DNA of 64,000 nucleotides from Chloroflexota bacterium (GTDB lineage Bacteria > Chloroflexota > Dehalococcoidia > JACPQK01), in contig JACPQM010000072.1 of the NCBI GenBank assembly GCA_016190505.1, forward strand, positions 1 to 64,000, given 5' to 3'. Positions 32,206-41,133 of this stretch are shown here, one piece after another; the stretch's first letter is position 1, and every line of letters starts with the position of its first letter. The notes under the pieces were generated by a model that worked only from the letters and a program-made list of their open reading frames with translations, was not told the origin of the DNA and did not search any database. The translations under genes were made by a program, and so were the position numbers.

Positions 32206-33190
32206 AGAGGTTGCCCCCCGCCCAGAACTTCCGGCGCTCCTGGGCTGTCTCCACGGTCTCCAGCCCCAGGGAGCGGGTCACCTCCGCTTGATAGACCTCT
32301 AGCCCGAGGCGAGCGATGGTGGCCCCGATGCGCTCCCGGCCCTGGCCCTTTTCTTTGTACCAGGCGAGGGTGCGCTCCAGCAGGGCGTACACCTGGTCGT
32401 CGGAGATGAACTTGACCACCTCATAGGCGAACAGCGGGTGCTTGCCGTGCCTGCCCCCCGCCCTCGCCAGCCAGCCCTTGCGGTGGGCTACCATGGCGTC
32501 CACCGGGCAGACCTTGACGCAGTCGCCGCAGTAGTTGCACTTGCTCAGGTCGCGCACGGGCAGGCCGTTTTCCAGCTTGAGAGCGCCCTCCTCGCAGGCC
32601 TTGACGCACAGCCCGCAGCCGTTGCACAGGTCCTCGTCCAGCTTGGGCTCCAGCACCCCCTGGAAGCCCAGGTCCATCTCCCGAGTGCGGAAGCAGTCTA
32701 TAGGGCAGCCGGAGAAGGACACCTTGAACTTGTGATGGCCGGTGGGCGTGCCGAAGAAGCGCTTGTCGACCTCCTGGCACAGGGCCTGGGTATCCATCAG
32801 GCCGTTGGGGTTGTAGCGGCAGCCGCCGCAAGCGGTGGGTACCCGGACGCGGGGGCCGCAGGAGGCCACCGACCAGTCCACCGAGCGCAGCTCCTGGGCG
32901 ATGGTATCGAAGTGCTGGTAGTGGACGTAGGGTATCTCCACCGACTGGCGGACGGTGATGTGTACCTCGCCCTTCCCGTACCTGTCGGCCAGGTCGGCGG
33001 CCTTGGCAAGCTGGCGCGAGGTGACCTTGCCGCCGGGACAGCGCAGCCGGACCGTGAACAGGTCCTTCTGGGTCTGCTTGATGAACCCGCCGCTCTTCAG
33101 CTCGTCGAAGTTGAGCTTGAGGCGGCGGGACTCCTTGGCCAGGTCAGCCTTGAGGGCTTCCAGCTTGGGCTCGGCCGGCGCGCCATCCAT
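32198..33190 (-). CDS. Siroheme sulfite (or nitrite) reductase with ferredoxin domain
   Basis: 330-aa siroheme/4Fe-4S reductase. The N-terminal ferredoxin-like half (FTVRLRCPGGKVTSRQLAKAADLA, EVHITVRQSVEIPYVH) and the cluster ligands TACGGCRYNPNG ... FSGCPIDC are intact. A two-cluster ferredoxin domain is inserted (CNGCGLCVKACEEGAL; CNYCGDCVKVCPVDA), as in AsrC and DsrAB-like small reductases. With APS reductase in the operon its likely job is sulfite to sulfide for assimilation. GGGAGG precedes ATG 33190. Confidence 0.9.
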   Translation of the reverse strand: MDGAPAEPKLEALKADLAKESRRLKLNFDELKSGGFIKQTQKDLFTVRLRCPGGKVTSRQLAKAADLADRYGKGEVHITVRQSVEIPYVHYQHFDTIAQELRSVDWSVASCGPRVRVPTACGGCRYNPNGLMDTQALCQEVDKRFFGTPTGHHKFKVSFSGCPIDCFRTREMDLGFQGVLEPKLDEDLCNGCGLCVKACEEGALKLENGLPVRDLSKCNYCGDCVKVCPVDAMVAHRKGWLARAGGRHGKHPLFAYEVVKFISDDQVYALLERTLAWYKEKGQGRERIGATIARLGLEVYQAEVTRSLGLETVETAQERRKFWAGGNLYV

Positions 33191-33227
33191 AATTCATGAC
33201 CTCCCGCACAATGTGAATCGAGTAATG

Positions 33228-33241
33228 TAGTTGGCTAACTA
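33228..33241 (-). promoter_or_regulatory. Palindromic operator downstream of the sulfur-operon -10
   Basis: TAGTT-GGCT-AACTA is a perfect 5-bp inverted repeat 15 nt after the -10 box, i.e. just past the transcription start, where a repressor would block elongation. An Rrf2/CymR-like or other sulfur-responsive factor is possible. Confidence 0.5.
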
Positions 33242-33256
33242 AATCAACAATGACTG

Positions 33257-33285
33257 TTTATATCAGGTACGGCAGGCCCTGTCAA
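33257..33285 (-). promoter_or_regulatory. Promoter of the sulfite reductase operon
   Basis: Minus strand TTGACA (33280-33285) and TATAAA (33257-33262) with a 17-nt spacer. Confidence 0.8.
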
Positions 33286-33360
33286 GGGGTCTCCTCAAAC
33301 AAAATCCACCACCTGTTATGTTTACCCGAACGGGCGGTTTTCTCATCCAGGTGGCGCACC

Positions 33361-33400
33361 AAAGCGTAGGGGCCCCGATGTATCGGGGCCCCTACGCTTT
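33361..33400. repeat. 40-bp palindrome (GTAGGGGC type)
   Basis: AAAGCGTAGGGGCCCCGAT and its exact reverse complement flank a 2-nt centre: 19-bp arms. It is intergenic between the sulfur operon promoter and the convergent end of the enoyl-CoA hydratase gene. It can form a cruciform or act as a terminator for either side. Confidence 0.75.
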
Positions 33401-33540
33401 GACCGGTCCTCAGGGTGTTCCCAAGGCACCGGGTTTTCTAGGTCTTCATTCTTGATGGTGGATCAGGGTCAAGTTAGCGCCTATGCCCTCCAGTAGAGAG
33501 AGGAGCACGCCAAGGGGGGCATCCCGACTCGTGGGGACCC

Positions 33541-34344
33541 CTACGGGCGTTTGAACACGGGGGCGCGCTTCTCCAGGAAGGCGGCCCGGCCCTCTTTGGC
33601 GTCCTGGGTGGCGGCGCACATGCTCTGTGCCCAGGCCTCGTAGGCCAGGTGCTGGTGGAAGTCGTTGTCCAACCCGCGGTAGACCGCCCGCCGGGTCAGC
33701 TTGACGGCCAGTGCCGGCGCCTTGACCAGCTCAGCGGCCAGCGCCCGGGCCGAGTCCATGAGCTCCCCGGACGGCACCACCCGGCCCACCAGTCCCAGGT
33801 GCAGGGCCTCCTCCGCGGAGAACATCCGGCTGGTGTACAGGATATGCAAGGCGTTCTCTATCCCGACGATACGGGGCAGCAGGTAGGTCATCCCCATGGC
33901 CATGAGGCCCCGGTCCAGGAATATGGCGGTAAACCGTGCGCTCTGGGAAGCGATGCGGAAATCACAGGCCAGGGTCAGCGAAAAGCCCCCGCCACTAGCC
34001 ACGCCATTCACGGCGCAGATGGTGGGCTTGCCCACGTCCCGCAGATCGGTCAGTATCTTGCCAAACCAGCCAAAGGGCTGGCCGGGCAGTTGGGCGGTGG
34101 CCTCGGCAGGCCACTGGGCGGGGTCCTCGCTGCGTCCCCGCAGGTCCATCCCTGGACAGAAGGCTCGGTCACCGGCGCCGGTAATGATCAAGGCCCGTAC
34201 CTGAGGGTCGGCGTCGGCGTCGGCCAGCGCCTGGACTATCTCCATCATCATGAGGTCCGTGAAAGCATTGCGTCGCTGAGGCCGGTTCAGGGTCAGGGTA
34301 GCCACCCCATCGGCCACCTGGTAGAGGATGCTCTTGAACTCCAT
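33541..34344 (-). CDS. Enoyl-CoA hydratase/isomerase family protein
   Basis: 267-aa crotonase-fold enzyme starting at ATG 34344 (MEFKSILYQV), 1 nt after the VOC gene stop; the longer track start is rejected. Oxyanion-hole segments are present: RAFCPGMDLRGR and AVNGVASGGGFSLTLACDFRIAS. The following ARFTAIFLDRGLMAMGMTYLLPR matches the branch with Asp rather than Glu at the second catalytic position. It may hydrate, isomerise or hydrolyse an acyl-CoA. It is co-transcribed with the VOC enzyme, suggesting a catabolic acyl-CoA step. Confidence 0.9.
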   Translation of the reverse strand: MEFKSILYQVADGVATLTLNRPQRRNAFTDLMMMEIVQALADADADPQVRALIITGAGDRAFCPGMDLRGRSEDPAQWPAEATAQLPGQPFGWFGKILTDLRDVGKPTICAVNGVASGGGFSLTLACDFRIASQSARFTAIFLDRGLMAMGMTYLLPRIVGIENALHILYTSRMFSAEEALHLGLVGRVVPSGELMDSARALAAELVKAPALAVKLTRRAVYRGLDNDFHQHLAYEAWAQSMCAATQDAKEGRAAFLEKRAPVFKRP

Positions 34345-34345
34345 G

Positions 34346-34786
34346 TCAACCCTCAGCGGACCTGCTTCCCTTCTCAATGGCCACCACCGCTCCGCTGACC
34401 TCCTCATACTCGCACAGCTCGATCATCACCCCGTGCGAATCTCCGGGATGGAACTGCACCTCCTTGAGCCCACCGGTGACCAGCTCGCCCACCACGCGCA
34501 TCCCCAGGGCCTTTAGCTCGGCTGTGGCCGCCTTGATGTCCGGGACCTTGAGAGAGATCGCCGCCAAACCCTCGCCCCGCTTCTCGACAAAGCGCGCCAC
34601 CGGACCATCGGGCGTGGTGGACTCGATAAGCTCGATGCCCAGCGGCTCCAGGACCGAGCGGAGGTTGAACTTCTCCACGACTACGGGATCGCTGAACTTC
34701 GTGCCCATGATCTTGGAGAACTGGCGGGTAGCCGCCTTCAGGTCCTTCACATAGACATGGATGTGGTCTATCTTGTCTACCTTCAT
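34346..34786 (-). CDS. VOC-family (glyoxalase/methylmalonyl-CoA epimerase-like) protein
   Basis: 146-aa vicinal oxygen chelate protein with paired beta-alpha-beta-beta-beta modules: DKIDHIHVYVKDLKAATRQF, GLAAISLKVPDIKAATAELKALGM and VQFHPGDSHGVMIELCEYEE. Metal ligands His and Glu are present. The length and pattern fit methylmalonyl-CoA epimerase or a glyoxalase-like enzyme. ATG 34786 has AGGAGGGG upstream. It is the first gene of a two-gene operon with the enoyl-CoA hydratase. Confidence 0.85.
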   Translation of the reverse strand: MKVDKIDHIHVYVKDLKAATRQFSKIMGTKFSDPVVVEKFNLRSVLEPLGIELIESTTPDGPVARFVEKRGEGLAAISLKVPDIKAATAELKALGMRVVGELVTGGLKEVQFHPGDSHGVMIELCEYEEVSGAVVAIEKGSRSAEG

Positions 34787-34842
34787 TGCCCCTCCTGCAT
34801 GGAAACGGCGGGCACAGGGGCCCACCCCTACGGACACCTGCG

Positions 34843-34863
34843 ATTATAGCACCCGTAGGGTGC
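34843..34863 (-). promoter_or_regulatory. Extended -10 promoter with inverted repeat, VOC-hydratase operon
   Basis: Minus strand TGCTATAAT (extended -10, box at 34843-34848) with GCACCC-GTA-GGGTGC (34849-34863) directly upstream, between the -10 and -35 positions, a good operator site. Confidence 0.5.
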
Positions 34864-34932
34864 AACGCCCTCCCCGCGACGGCTGCACACCACATTCCCA
34901 ACCTGAAGCCCGTAGCCCGCTGCGCCTGGCTC

Positions 34933-34960
34933 TTGACGCGGGCAGCCAAAACGTCATAAT
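34933..34960 (+). promoter_or_regulatory. Promoter of the MFS gene
   Basis: TTGACG (34933-34938) and CATAAT (34955-34960), spacer 16 nt, 40 nt before the ATG. Confidence 0.6.
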
Positions 34961-34999
34961 AGCCTTGTTTCCCAGCTATTCTCTGTAAGGAAGGTCTTG

Positions 35000-36322
35000 A
35001 TGGCAGAGGCAAAGGCGTCGGCAGAACAGGTTGCAGCAGCGGAGAAGGCGCGGGCCCAGCCAGCGGCCAAGGCTGCCGGGGGTGTTGTTGCAGGCAGCCT
35101 CATCGGCAGCCACACACTGACCCACATATACAGCCACGGCTTCCAGGTGATCATCCCCGAGCTGTACAAGAACTTGGGGCTGGTCCCCCTCTCGGCGGGC
35201 CTCATTGACACGGTCAGGTGGCTCTCCAGCGGCTTCTTCAGCCTGCTGGTGGGCTTCTTCGTGGACATGTTCCAGCACCGCCGGGGCCTTTTCCTGGGGC
35301 TGAGCATGGCCATCATCGGGGTGGGCTACCTTCTGGTGAGCGTAGCCCCCACCTATTTCCTGATCCTGATTGCCATAGCCTTCGCCGCCACTGGCGGCTC
35401 CATCTGGCACCCGCCCGCCCTGGGGCTGCTCTCCCAGCGCTTCCCCAAACACCGGGGGCTGATGATGGCCCTGCACCGGGCCACCGGCAGCGTGGGCGAC
35501 ACCTTTGGGCCCATGCTGGTGGGGTTCCTCATGATGGCGGGCATCGTGGCCCTGGGACCCCTCAGGATTTCGGCGCCGGGCCTCTCCTGGCGGGGGGTGC
35601 TACAGGTGGGTTTCCCGGTCTCGGTGGGCCTGGCGCTTCTGATCTGGCTATTGCTCTGGAAGGTGGGAGGCCCCAAGGTGAAGACGCCGCCCTTCCGCTC
35701 GAACTTCGTCTCTCAAATGGGTGTCGCCAAGAAGGCCCTGGCCAGCAAGGGCATGTTCAACCTGCTGGCCGTGGCCGCGCTCCGGGGCATGGGCGACCGG
35801 GCACTGGTGTTGTTTCTGCCTCTCTACCTGGCGGTGGACCTGGGCATGAACTCGCTACAGGTGGGTTTCCGATTGGGGCTGCTCACTGCCCTGGGCGTGT
35901 TCACGGGCCCGGTGTTCGGTTCGCTCTCTGACCGCCTGGGCAGGAAGCCTGTCATCATCGGCCTCATGCTGGTGGGTGGCACCATGCCGCTGCTCATAGC
36001 CAACGCTGGGACGGGAGGTTTGCTCCTGGCGGTGATCGTGTTGACTGGGATCTTCATGTACACGGTGAACTCGCTGGTCCAGGCAGCCGCCCTCGACCTC
36101 GTTGAGGGCCAGCGCCTGGAGGGCACCTTTATCGGCCTGCTCTGGGGGTTTAACTCGCTGTTTGCCGCGCTGTCCCCGCTGGTGGCGGGCGCCATCGCCG
36201 GTTTCTGGGGGTTCAAGGCGGCGCTGTACTACGCCGCCTCCATGACCCTGATAGGCGGACTGCTGGCTACCCGGCTGCCGCGCCGGGCCGCAGTCGCCCG
36301 CCAGGCGGCCGGGCACCACTAG
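35000..36322 (+). CDS. Major facilitator superfamily transporter
   Basis: 440-aa MFS permease with about 12 transmembrane segments. It has the loop 2-3 type motif GFFVDMFQHRRG and the loop 8-9 motif GSLSDRLGRKPV. The N-terminal 30 residues are Ala/Lys-rich and cytoplasmic. ATG 35000 follows AAGGAAGG. The substrate is unknown; it is divergent from the VOC/enoyl-CoA hydratase operon, which could share an organic-acid substrate. Confidence 0.85.
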   Translation: MAEAKASAEQVAAAEKARAQPAAKAAGGVVAGSLIGSHTLTHIYSHGFQVIIPELYKNLGLVPLSAGLIDTVRWLSSGFFSLLVGFFVDMFQHRRGLFLGLSMAIIGVGYLLVSVAPTYFLILIAIAFAATGGSIWHPPALGLLSQRFPKHRGLMMALHRATGSVGDTFGPMLVGFLMMAGIVALGPLRISAPGLSWRGVLQVGFPVSVGLALLIWLLLWKVGGPKVKTPPFRSNFVSQMGVAKKALASKGMFNLLAVAALRGMGDRALVLFLPLYLAVDLGMNSLQVGFRLGLLTALGVFTGPVFGSLSDRLGRKPVIIGLMLVGGTMPLLIANAGTGGLLLAVIVLTGIFMYTVNSLVQAAALDLVEGQRLEGTFIGLLWGFNSLFAALSPLVAGAIAGFWGFKAALYYAASMTLIGGLLATRLPRRAAVARQAAGHH

Positions 36323-36532
36323 CCACAGTCCGTCCCCCCGAAGCGCGGCGTGGGTCCAGTTGCGGGAATCAGCGCGCGGCACGGACCGCTGCTGTGGCGG
36401 CCCCCTATAGTCCCCTTGGCAAGGGGAAGCGACCTCTAATGGCCCAAGGAAGCACCACGTGTGCTATTGAGCGGCCGGCGATGCGCCTTCGCCCATCCGG
36501 AGCGTCCCTGTTGCATGATGGCTTTGGCGGGG

Positions 36533-36560
36533 TTGACTGATAGCGTGTGGCCCGTATAAT
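36533..36560 (+). promoter_or_regulatory. Promoter of the TetR gene
   Basis: TTGACT (36533-36538) and TATAAT (36555-36560), spacer 16 nt. GTGAAAGACCGTTTAC (36565-36580) directly after it is an imperfect inverted repeat at the transcription start, a possible autoregulatory operator. Confidence 0.65.
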
Positions 36561-36587
36561 AGAAGTGAAAGACCGTTTACAAGCGCT

Positions 36588-37274
36588 ATGCGGACCTACG
36601 AAAGCACACAGTTGAGGCGCCAGGAGATCATAGACTGTGCCCGGCGGATCATCGCCGCTCGGGGCATGGAAGGGCTTACCACCAAGGAGCTGGCTCGCGC
36701 GGTAGGCATCACCCAGGGTGACATCTACAGGCATTTCGGTAGCAAGAAAGAGGTCCTGCTCGCGCTCATAGACGATATTGAGGAGACCCTGTTCGAGCGT
36801 ATCCAGAGGGTCAAAGAAGGGGGCGACTCTCCGCTGGAACAACTGGAGAACGTTCTTCTCATGCACCTCTCATATGCTGAGCGGCGGCGGGGGATTTCCT
36901 TTCTCGTTGTCTCCGAAGTCCTGCGAAATGACGACAGGCAGTTGCGCCGGCGTATGCGTGCTGTTGTGGAAAAGTATCTCAAGACCGTGGAAGGTATCCT
37001 GGCCGAAGGCGTGCAGGAGGGGCAGGTTGACGCTGCCACAAACGTAGAAGCGGCTGCTCTCGCCTTGTTTGGTCTGGCGCAGGGTGCAGTAACACTGGGG
37101 CGTTTTGCCGGCGGACGGATGTCGCTGGCACAGCGGCACCAGGCTCTATGGAGGGTCTACACGGAAGGTATCGCGTGCAGGGGAGTAGGGGTTGCCACCG
37201 GCACCACGAAATCCAAGAATGCCGCCGCGCGCCGAGAGGGGGACGGAGGGGGTGAGGCCGGATTTTCGAGGTAA
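36588..37274 (+). CDS. TetR-family transcriptional regulator
   Basis: 228-aa TetR protein. The N-terminal HTH is clear: RRQEIIDCARRIIAARGMEGLTTKELARAVGITQGDIYRHFGSKKEVLLALIDDI. The rest is helical ligand-binding and dimerisation domain, with a Lys/Arg/Gly-rich tail. It has its own promoter with a likely operator and lies 111 nt upstream of otsA on the same strand, so it may control the trehalose genes, themselves, or the MFS gene upstream. The ligand is unknown. Confidence 0.9.
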   Translation: MRTYESTQLRRQEIIDCARRIIAARGMEGLTTKELARAVGITQGDIYRHFGSKKEVLLALIDDIEETLFERIQRVKEGGDSPLEQLENVLLMHLSYAERRRGISFLVVSEVLRNDDRQLRRRMRAVVEKYLKTVEGILAEGVQEGQVDAATNVEAAALALFGLAQGAVTLGRFAGGRMSLAQRHQALWRVYTEGIACRGVGVATGTTKSKNAAARREGDGGGEAGFSR

Positions 37275-37385
37275 TGGCCTGGGCCACGGGGCCATTGAGT
37301 TGGACGTACGCCAGCAAGGGGACGGGGACTCTTGAATTACAGGGCCTTTGAATCTGCTGGCGCCCGGTAAGTGGAGGGGGTGACA

Positions 37386-38858
<1,473 letters not shown>

Positions 38859-39674
38859 GTGGTGAAACACCTCTTCGCTGCCTGGCCCAAGATCGCTCAG
38901 CAGCTTTCCAGAGGACGCCATGTCTTCTTGCTGAGCGACTACGACGGGACGCTGACCCCCATCGTAGAACGCCCCGAGGACGCGGAACTCTCCGGGGCAA
39001 GCCGTTACCTGCTTGAGGTGCTAGCACACCAGCGGCGCTACACCGTGGGTATTATCAGCGGGCGCGCCCTGAGCGATCTGAAAGCCCGGGTTGGTGTGAA
39101 ACGCGTCATCTATGCCGGCAATCACGGCCTGGAGATCGAGGGGCCAGACTTCGATTTTGTCCATCCGGTGGCCAGAGAGGTCAAGGATGTCTTCAACGCA
39201 CTGGTCCAGGTACTCCGCAAGGGTCTAAACTCTATATCAGGTGCTATAGTGGAACATAAGGGCCTGACCCTGAGCGTGCACTACCGTCTGGTAGACGAGG
39301 ACAGGGTTGCGGAAGTGAAAGACGTCGTTGAACAGACTGTGGACGTCCCCAAGCTGTTGGGCCAGGTAAAGACCACCCAAGGAAAGAAGGTGTACGAGCT
39401 GCGGCCCGCGGTGGACTGGCACAAAGGCAAGGCCGTTTCCCTGATCCTGGCCAACCGCAGATACGGGCCTGAGACGCGGCCCACCGTAGTGTTCCTGGGC
39501 GACGACTTTACCGATGAGGACGGGTTCGCCGCCGTGGAGAAGCTCGGGGGCATCACCATTCTCGTTGGCGAGGACATGCCGGAGACGAGGGCAAGCTACT
39601 ATTTGAGGTCGCCGGGCGAGGTCCAGGAGTTCCTGGGCCGCCTGGTGGATGCGGAAAGGCGCAAGATGGGATGA
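38859..39674 (+). CDS. otsB: Trehalose-6-phosphate phosphatase
   Basis: 271-aa HAD-superfamily phosphatase releasing trehalose. Motif I LLSDYDGTLTPI, motif II IISGRAL, NHGLEIEGP, GKAVSLIL with the catalytic Lys region, and motif IV FLGDDFTDEDGF are intact. GTG start directly abuts the otsA stop, and its own stop overlaps the channel gene (ATGA), so translation is coupled along the operon. Confidence 0.95.
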   Translation: MVKHLFAAWPKIAQQLSRGRHVFLLSDYDGTLTPIVERPEDAELSGASRYLLEVLAHQRRYTVGIISGRALSDLKARVGVKRVIYAGNHGLEIEGPDFDFVHPVAREVKDVFNALVQVLRKGLNSISGAIVEHKGLTLSVHYRLVDEDRVAEVKDVVEQTVDVPKLLGQVKTTQGKKVYELRPAVDWHKGKAVSLILANRRYGPETRPTVVFLGDDFTDEDGFAAVEKLGGITILVGEDMPETRASYYLRSPGEVQEFLGRLVDAERRKMG

Positions 39675-41053
39675 CAGCCGTGAATGATTGGTTGGCAGTC
39701 CACTGGCTGGATGTGCTGGTCCCCTTCAGCGTACTGTTCGCCTCTCTGGTTGTCCTGCTATGGGTCCGGCGCCGCATAGCCCACTGGCTCGACCACTGGG
39801 CCCGCCGCACCAGGTGGCCGGGAGATGACATCCTCTACCACGCGGCACGCTGGCCGTCCCTGCTGTGGATAGCCCTCATCTCCATATATCTGGGCTTGGA
39901 GACTTCAACGCTTCCCGGCAGTTGGCACATGCCGGCCACCCGAAGCCTGTGGACTGTTTTCATGTTCTCCCTAGCCTACTCCTTTGTGGGCGTCTCAAGC
40001 GGCCTCCTGCGCCTGTATGGGGACCGGCTCCACATCCCTGCCCATGTCACCCGTGGCGTGTCGGTGGCTGTCAGTGTTCTTGTCCTGTTCGTGGCCGTGC
40101 TCACCGCCATGGACCTGTGGGGCGCGCCCATAGGCCCCCTGCTACTGGCAATGGGGCTGATGGCCATCGCGGTAGGTGTTGCCTTGAGGGACATCTTGCC
40201 CGGTCTGCTGGAGGCCCTGCATATCAACACTACGGGCTACATAAAAGCCGGCGACTATATCAAGCTGGAGACCGGAGAGCAGGGCTACGTGCTGGACGTG
40301 GGCTGGACGAACACGCGGGTCAAGGCTCTGGACGAGTCTATCGTGATGGTGCCCAACGTCAAGCTCGCCCGCACCACCGTTGTCAACTATGGGCGTCCCC
40401 TTAAGAAGGCGATCAAGCCTTTCCGCTTCTCCAGCAGGACACACCTCAAGGAGTTGACCGGTCTCAAAGCCAAAGACCTTTACGAACTGGCTGACATGCT
40501 CAAGAAAGTGCCGGAGGCCGTGGTCTACTACCACACCCACCACTTCCTGGAGGAGCACCACTATCTCAGCCCGGAGCCTCCCAACGATTTTGCCGTTTGG
40601 GTGACCGACGTGCTCGGGGACGAGGTGCTTGGAGAGCGGTTGGCCGCCGTGGACACCTTCGAGTTCCCCACCCTGGGAACCTTGAGAGAACGGCTGGGCG
40701 GTATCGTTGAGGAGCATCTGGCCCAGCCCTGTGAGCACCGTCACGCCACCGAAGGGCGGGAGTTCTATTTCATCAAGTCAGTTAGTTTCATTACCCCTAC
40801 ACCGTACGTGGCCTATGATCTGCGAGAGCTGACTGAGGCCCTTCGCAAGCTACCCGTGGGCTCTTTATACTTCCACGTGTTCGAGTCGCGTCTGCGACTG
40901 GGCCGTAGCCGCAACGATTTCTCCGCCTGGATCGGGGACGAGCTGGGAGAACAGCAGTTGGCCGAGCAAATGGCCCACCTTGACCCGTACCAATACACTC
41001 TGGAGGAACTACGATCGCAACTGATCAGGCTTATCGAAAAGCGCATAAAGTAA
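39671..41053 (+). CDS. MscS-type mechanosensitive channel fused to two DUF5752-like domains
   Basis: 460 aa. Residues 1-170 hold about five transmembrane helices, ending in the pore-like helix LLLAMGLMAIAVGVALRDILPGLL; the MscS beta domain follows (AGDYIKLETGEQGYVLDVGWTNTRV ... IVMVPNVKLARTTVVNYGRP). The C-terminal ~210 residues are two copies of one domain, DLYELADMLKKVPEAVVYYHTHHF ... NDFAVWVTDVLG and DLRELTEALRKLPVGSLYFHVFES ... NDFSAWIGDELG, resembling DUF5752 as I remember it. It would open on hypo-osmotic shock, and the duplicated cytoplasmic domains may sense or talk to the trehalose enzymes encoded on either side. It overlaps otsB by 4 nt. Confidence 0.85.
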   Translation: MTAVNDWLAVHWLDVLVPFSVLFASLVVLLWVRRRIAHWLDHWARRTRWPGDDILYHAARWPSLLWIALISIYLGLETSTLPGSWHMPATRSLWTVFMFSLAYSFVGVSSGLLRLYGDRLHIPAHVTRGVSVAVSVLVLFVAVLTAMDLWGAPIGPLLLAMGLMAIAVGVALRDILPGLLEALHINTTGYIKAGDYIKLETGEQGYVLDVGWTNTRVKALDESIVMVPNVKLARTTVVNYGRPLKKAIKPFRFSSRTHLKELTGLKAKDLYELADMLKKVPEAVVYYHTHHFLEEHHYLSPEPPNDFAVWVTDVLGDEVLGERLAAVDTFEFPTLGTLRERLGGIVEEHLAQPCEHRHATEGREFYFIKSVSFITPTPYVAYDLRELTEALRKLPVGSLYFHVFESRLRLGRSRNDFSAWIGDELGEQQLAEQMAHLDPYQYTLEELRSQLIRLIEKRIK

Positions 41054-41133
41054 GGCTCTCTGACTACGAGCCCATCGTAGGCAGCAGCGTCATCGAGGAG
41101 CTGCGTCTGCTGGCCAGCCGGCTTGCCGGAAAG

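Larger units (their letters stand above)
33191..33540. other. Regulatory and repeat-bearing intergenic region
   Basis: No gene is seen in these 350 nt. The left part carries the sulfur-operon operator and promoter (minus strand); the middle carries a 40-bp palindrome; the right part, up to the enoyl-CoA hydratase stop, shows another CCCCTACGGG edge but no clear structure. Confidence 0.6.
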
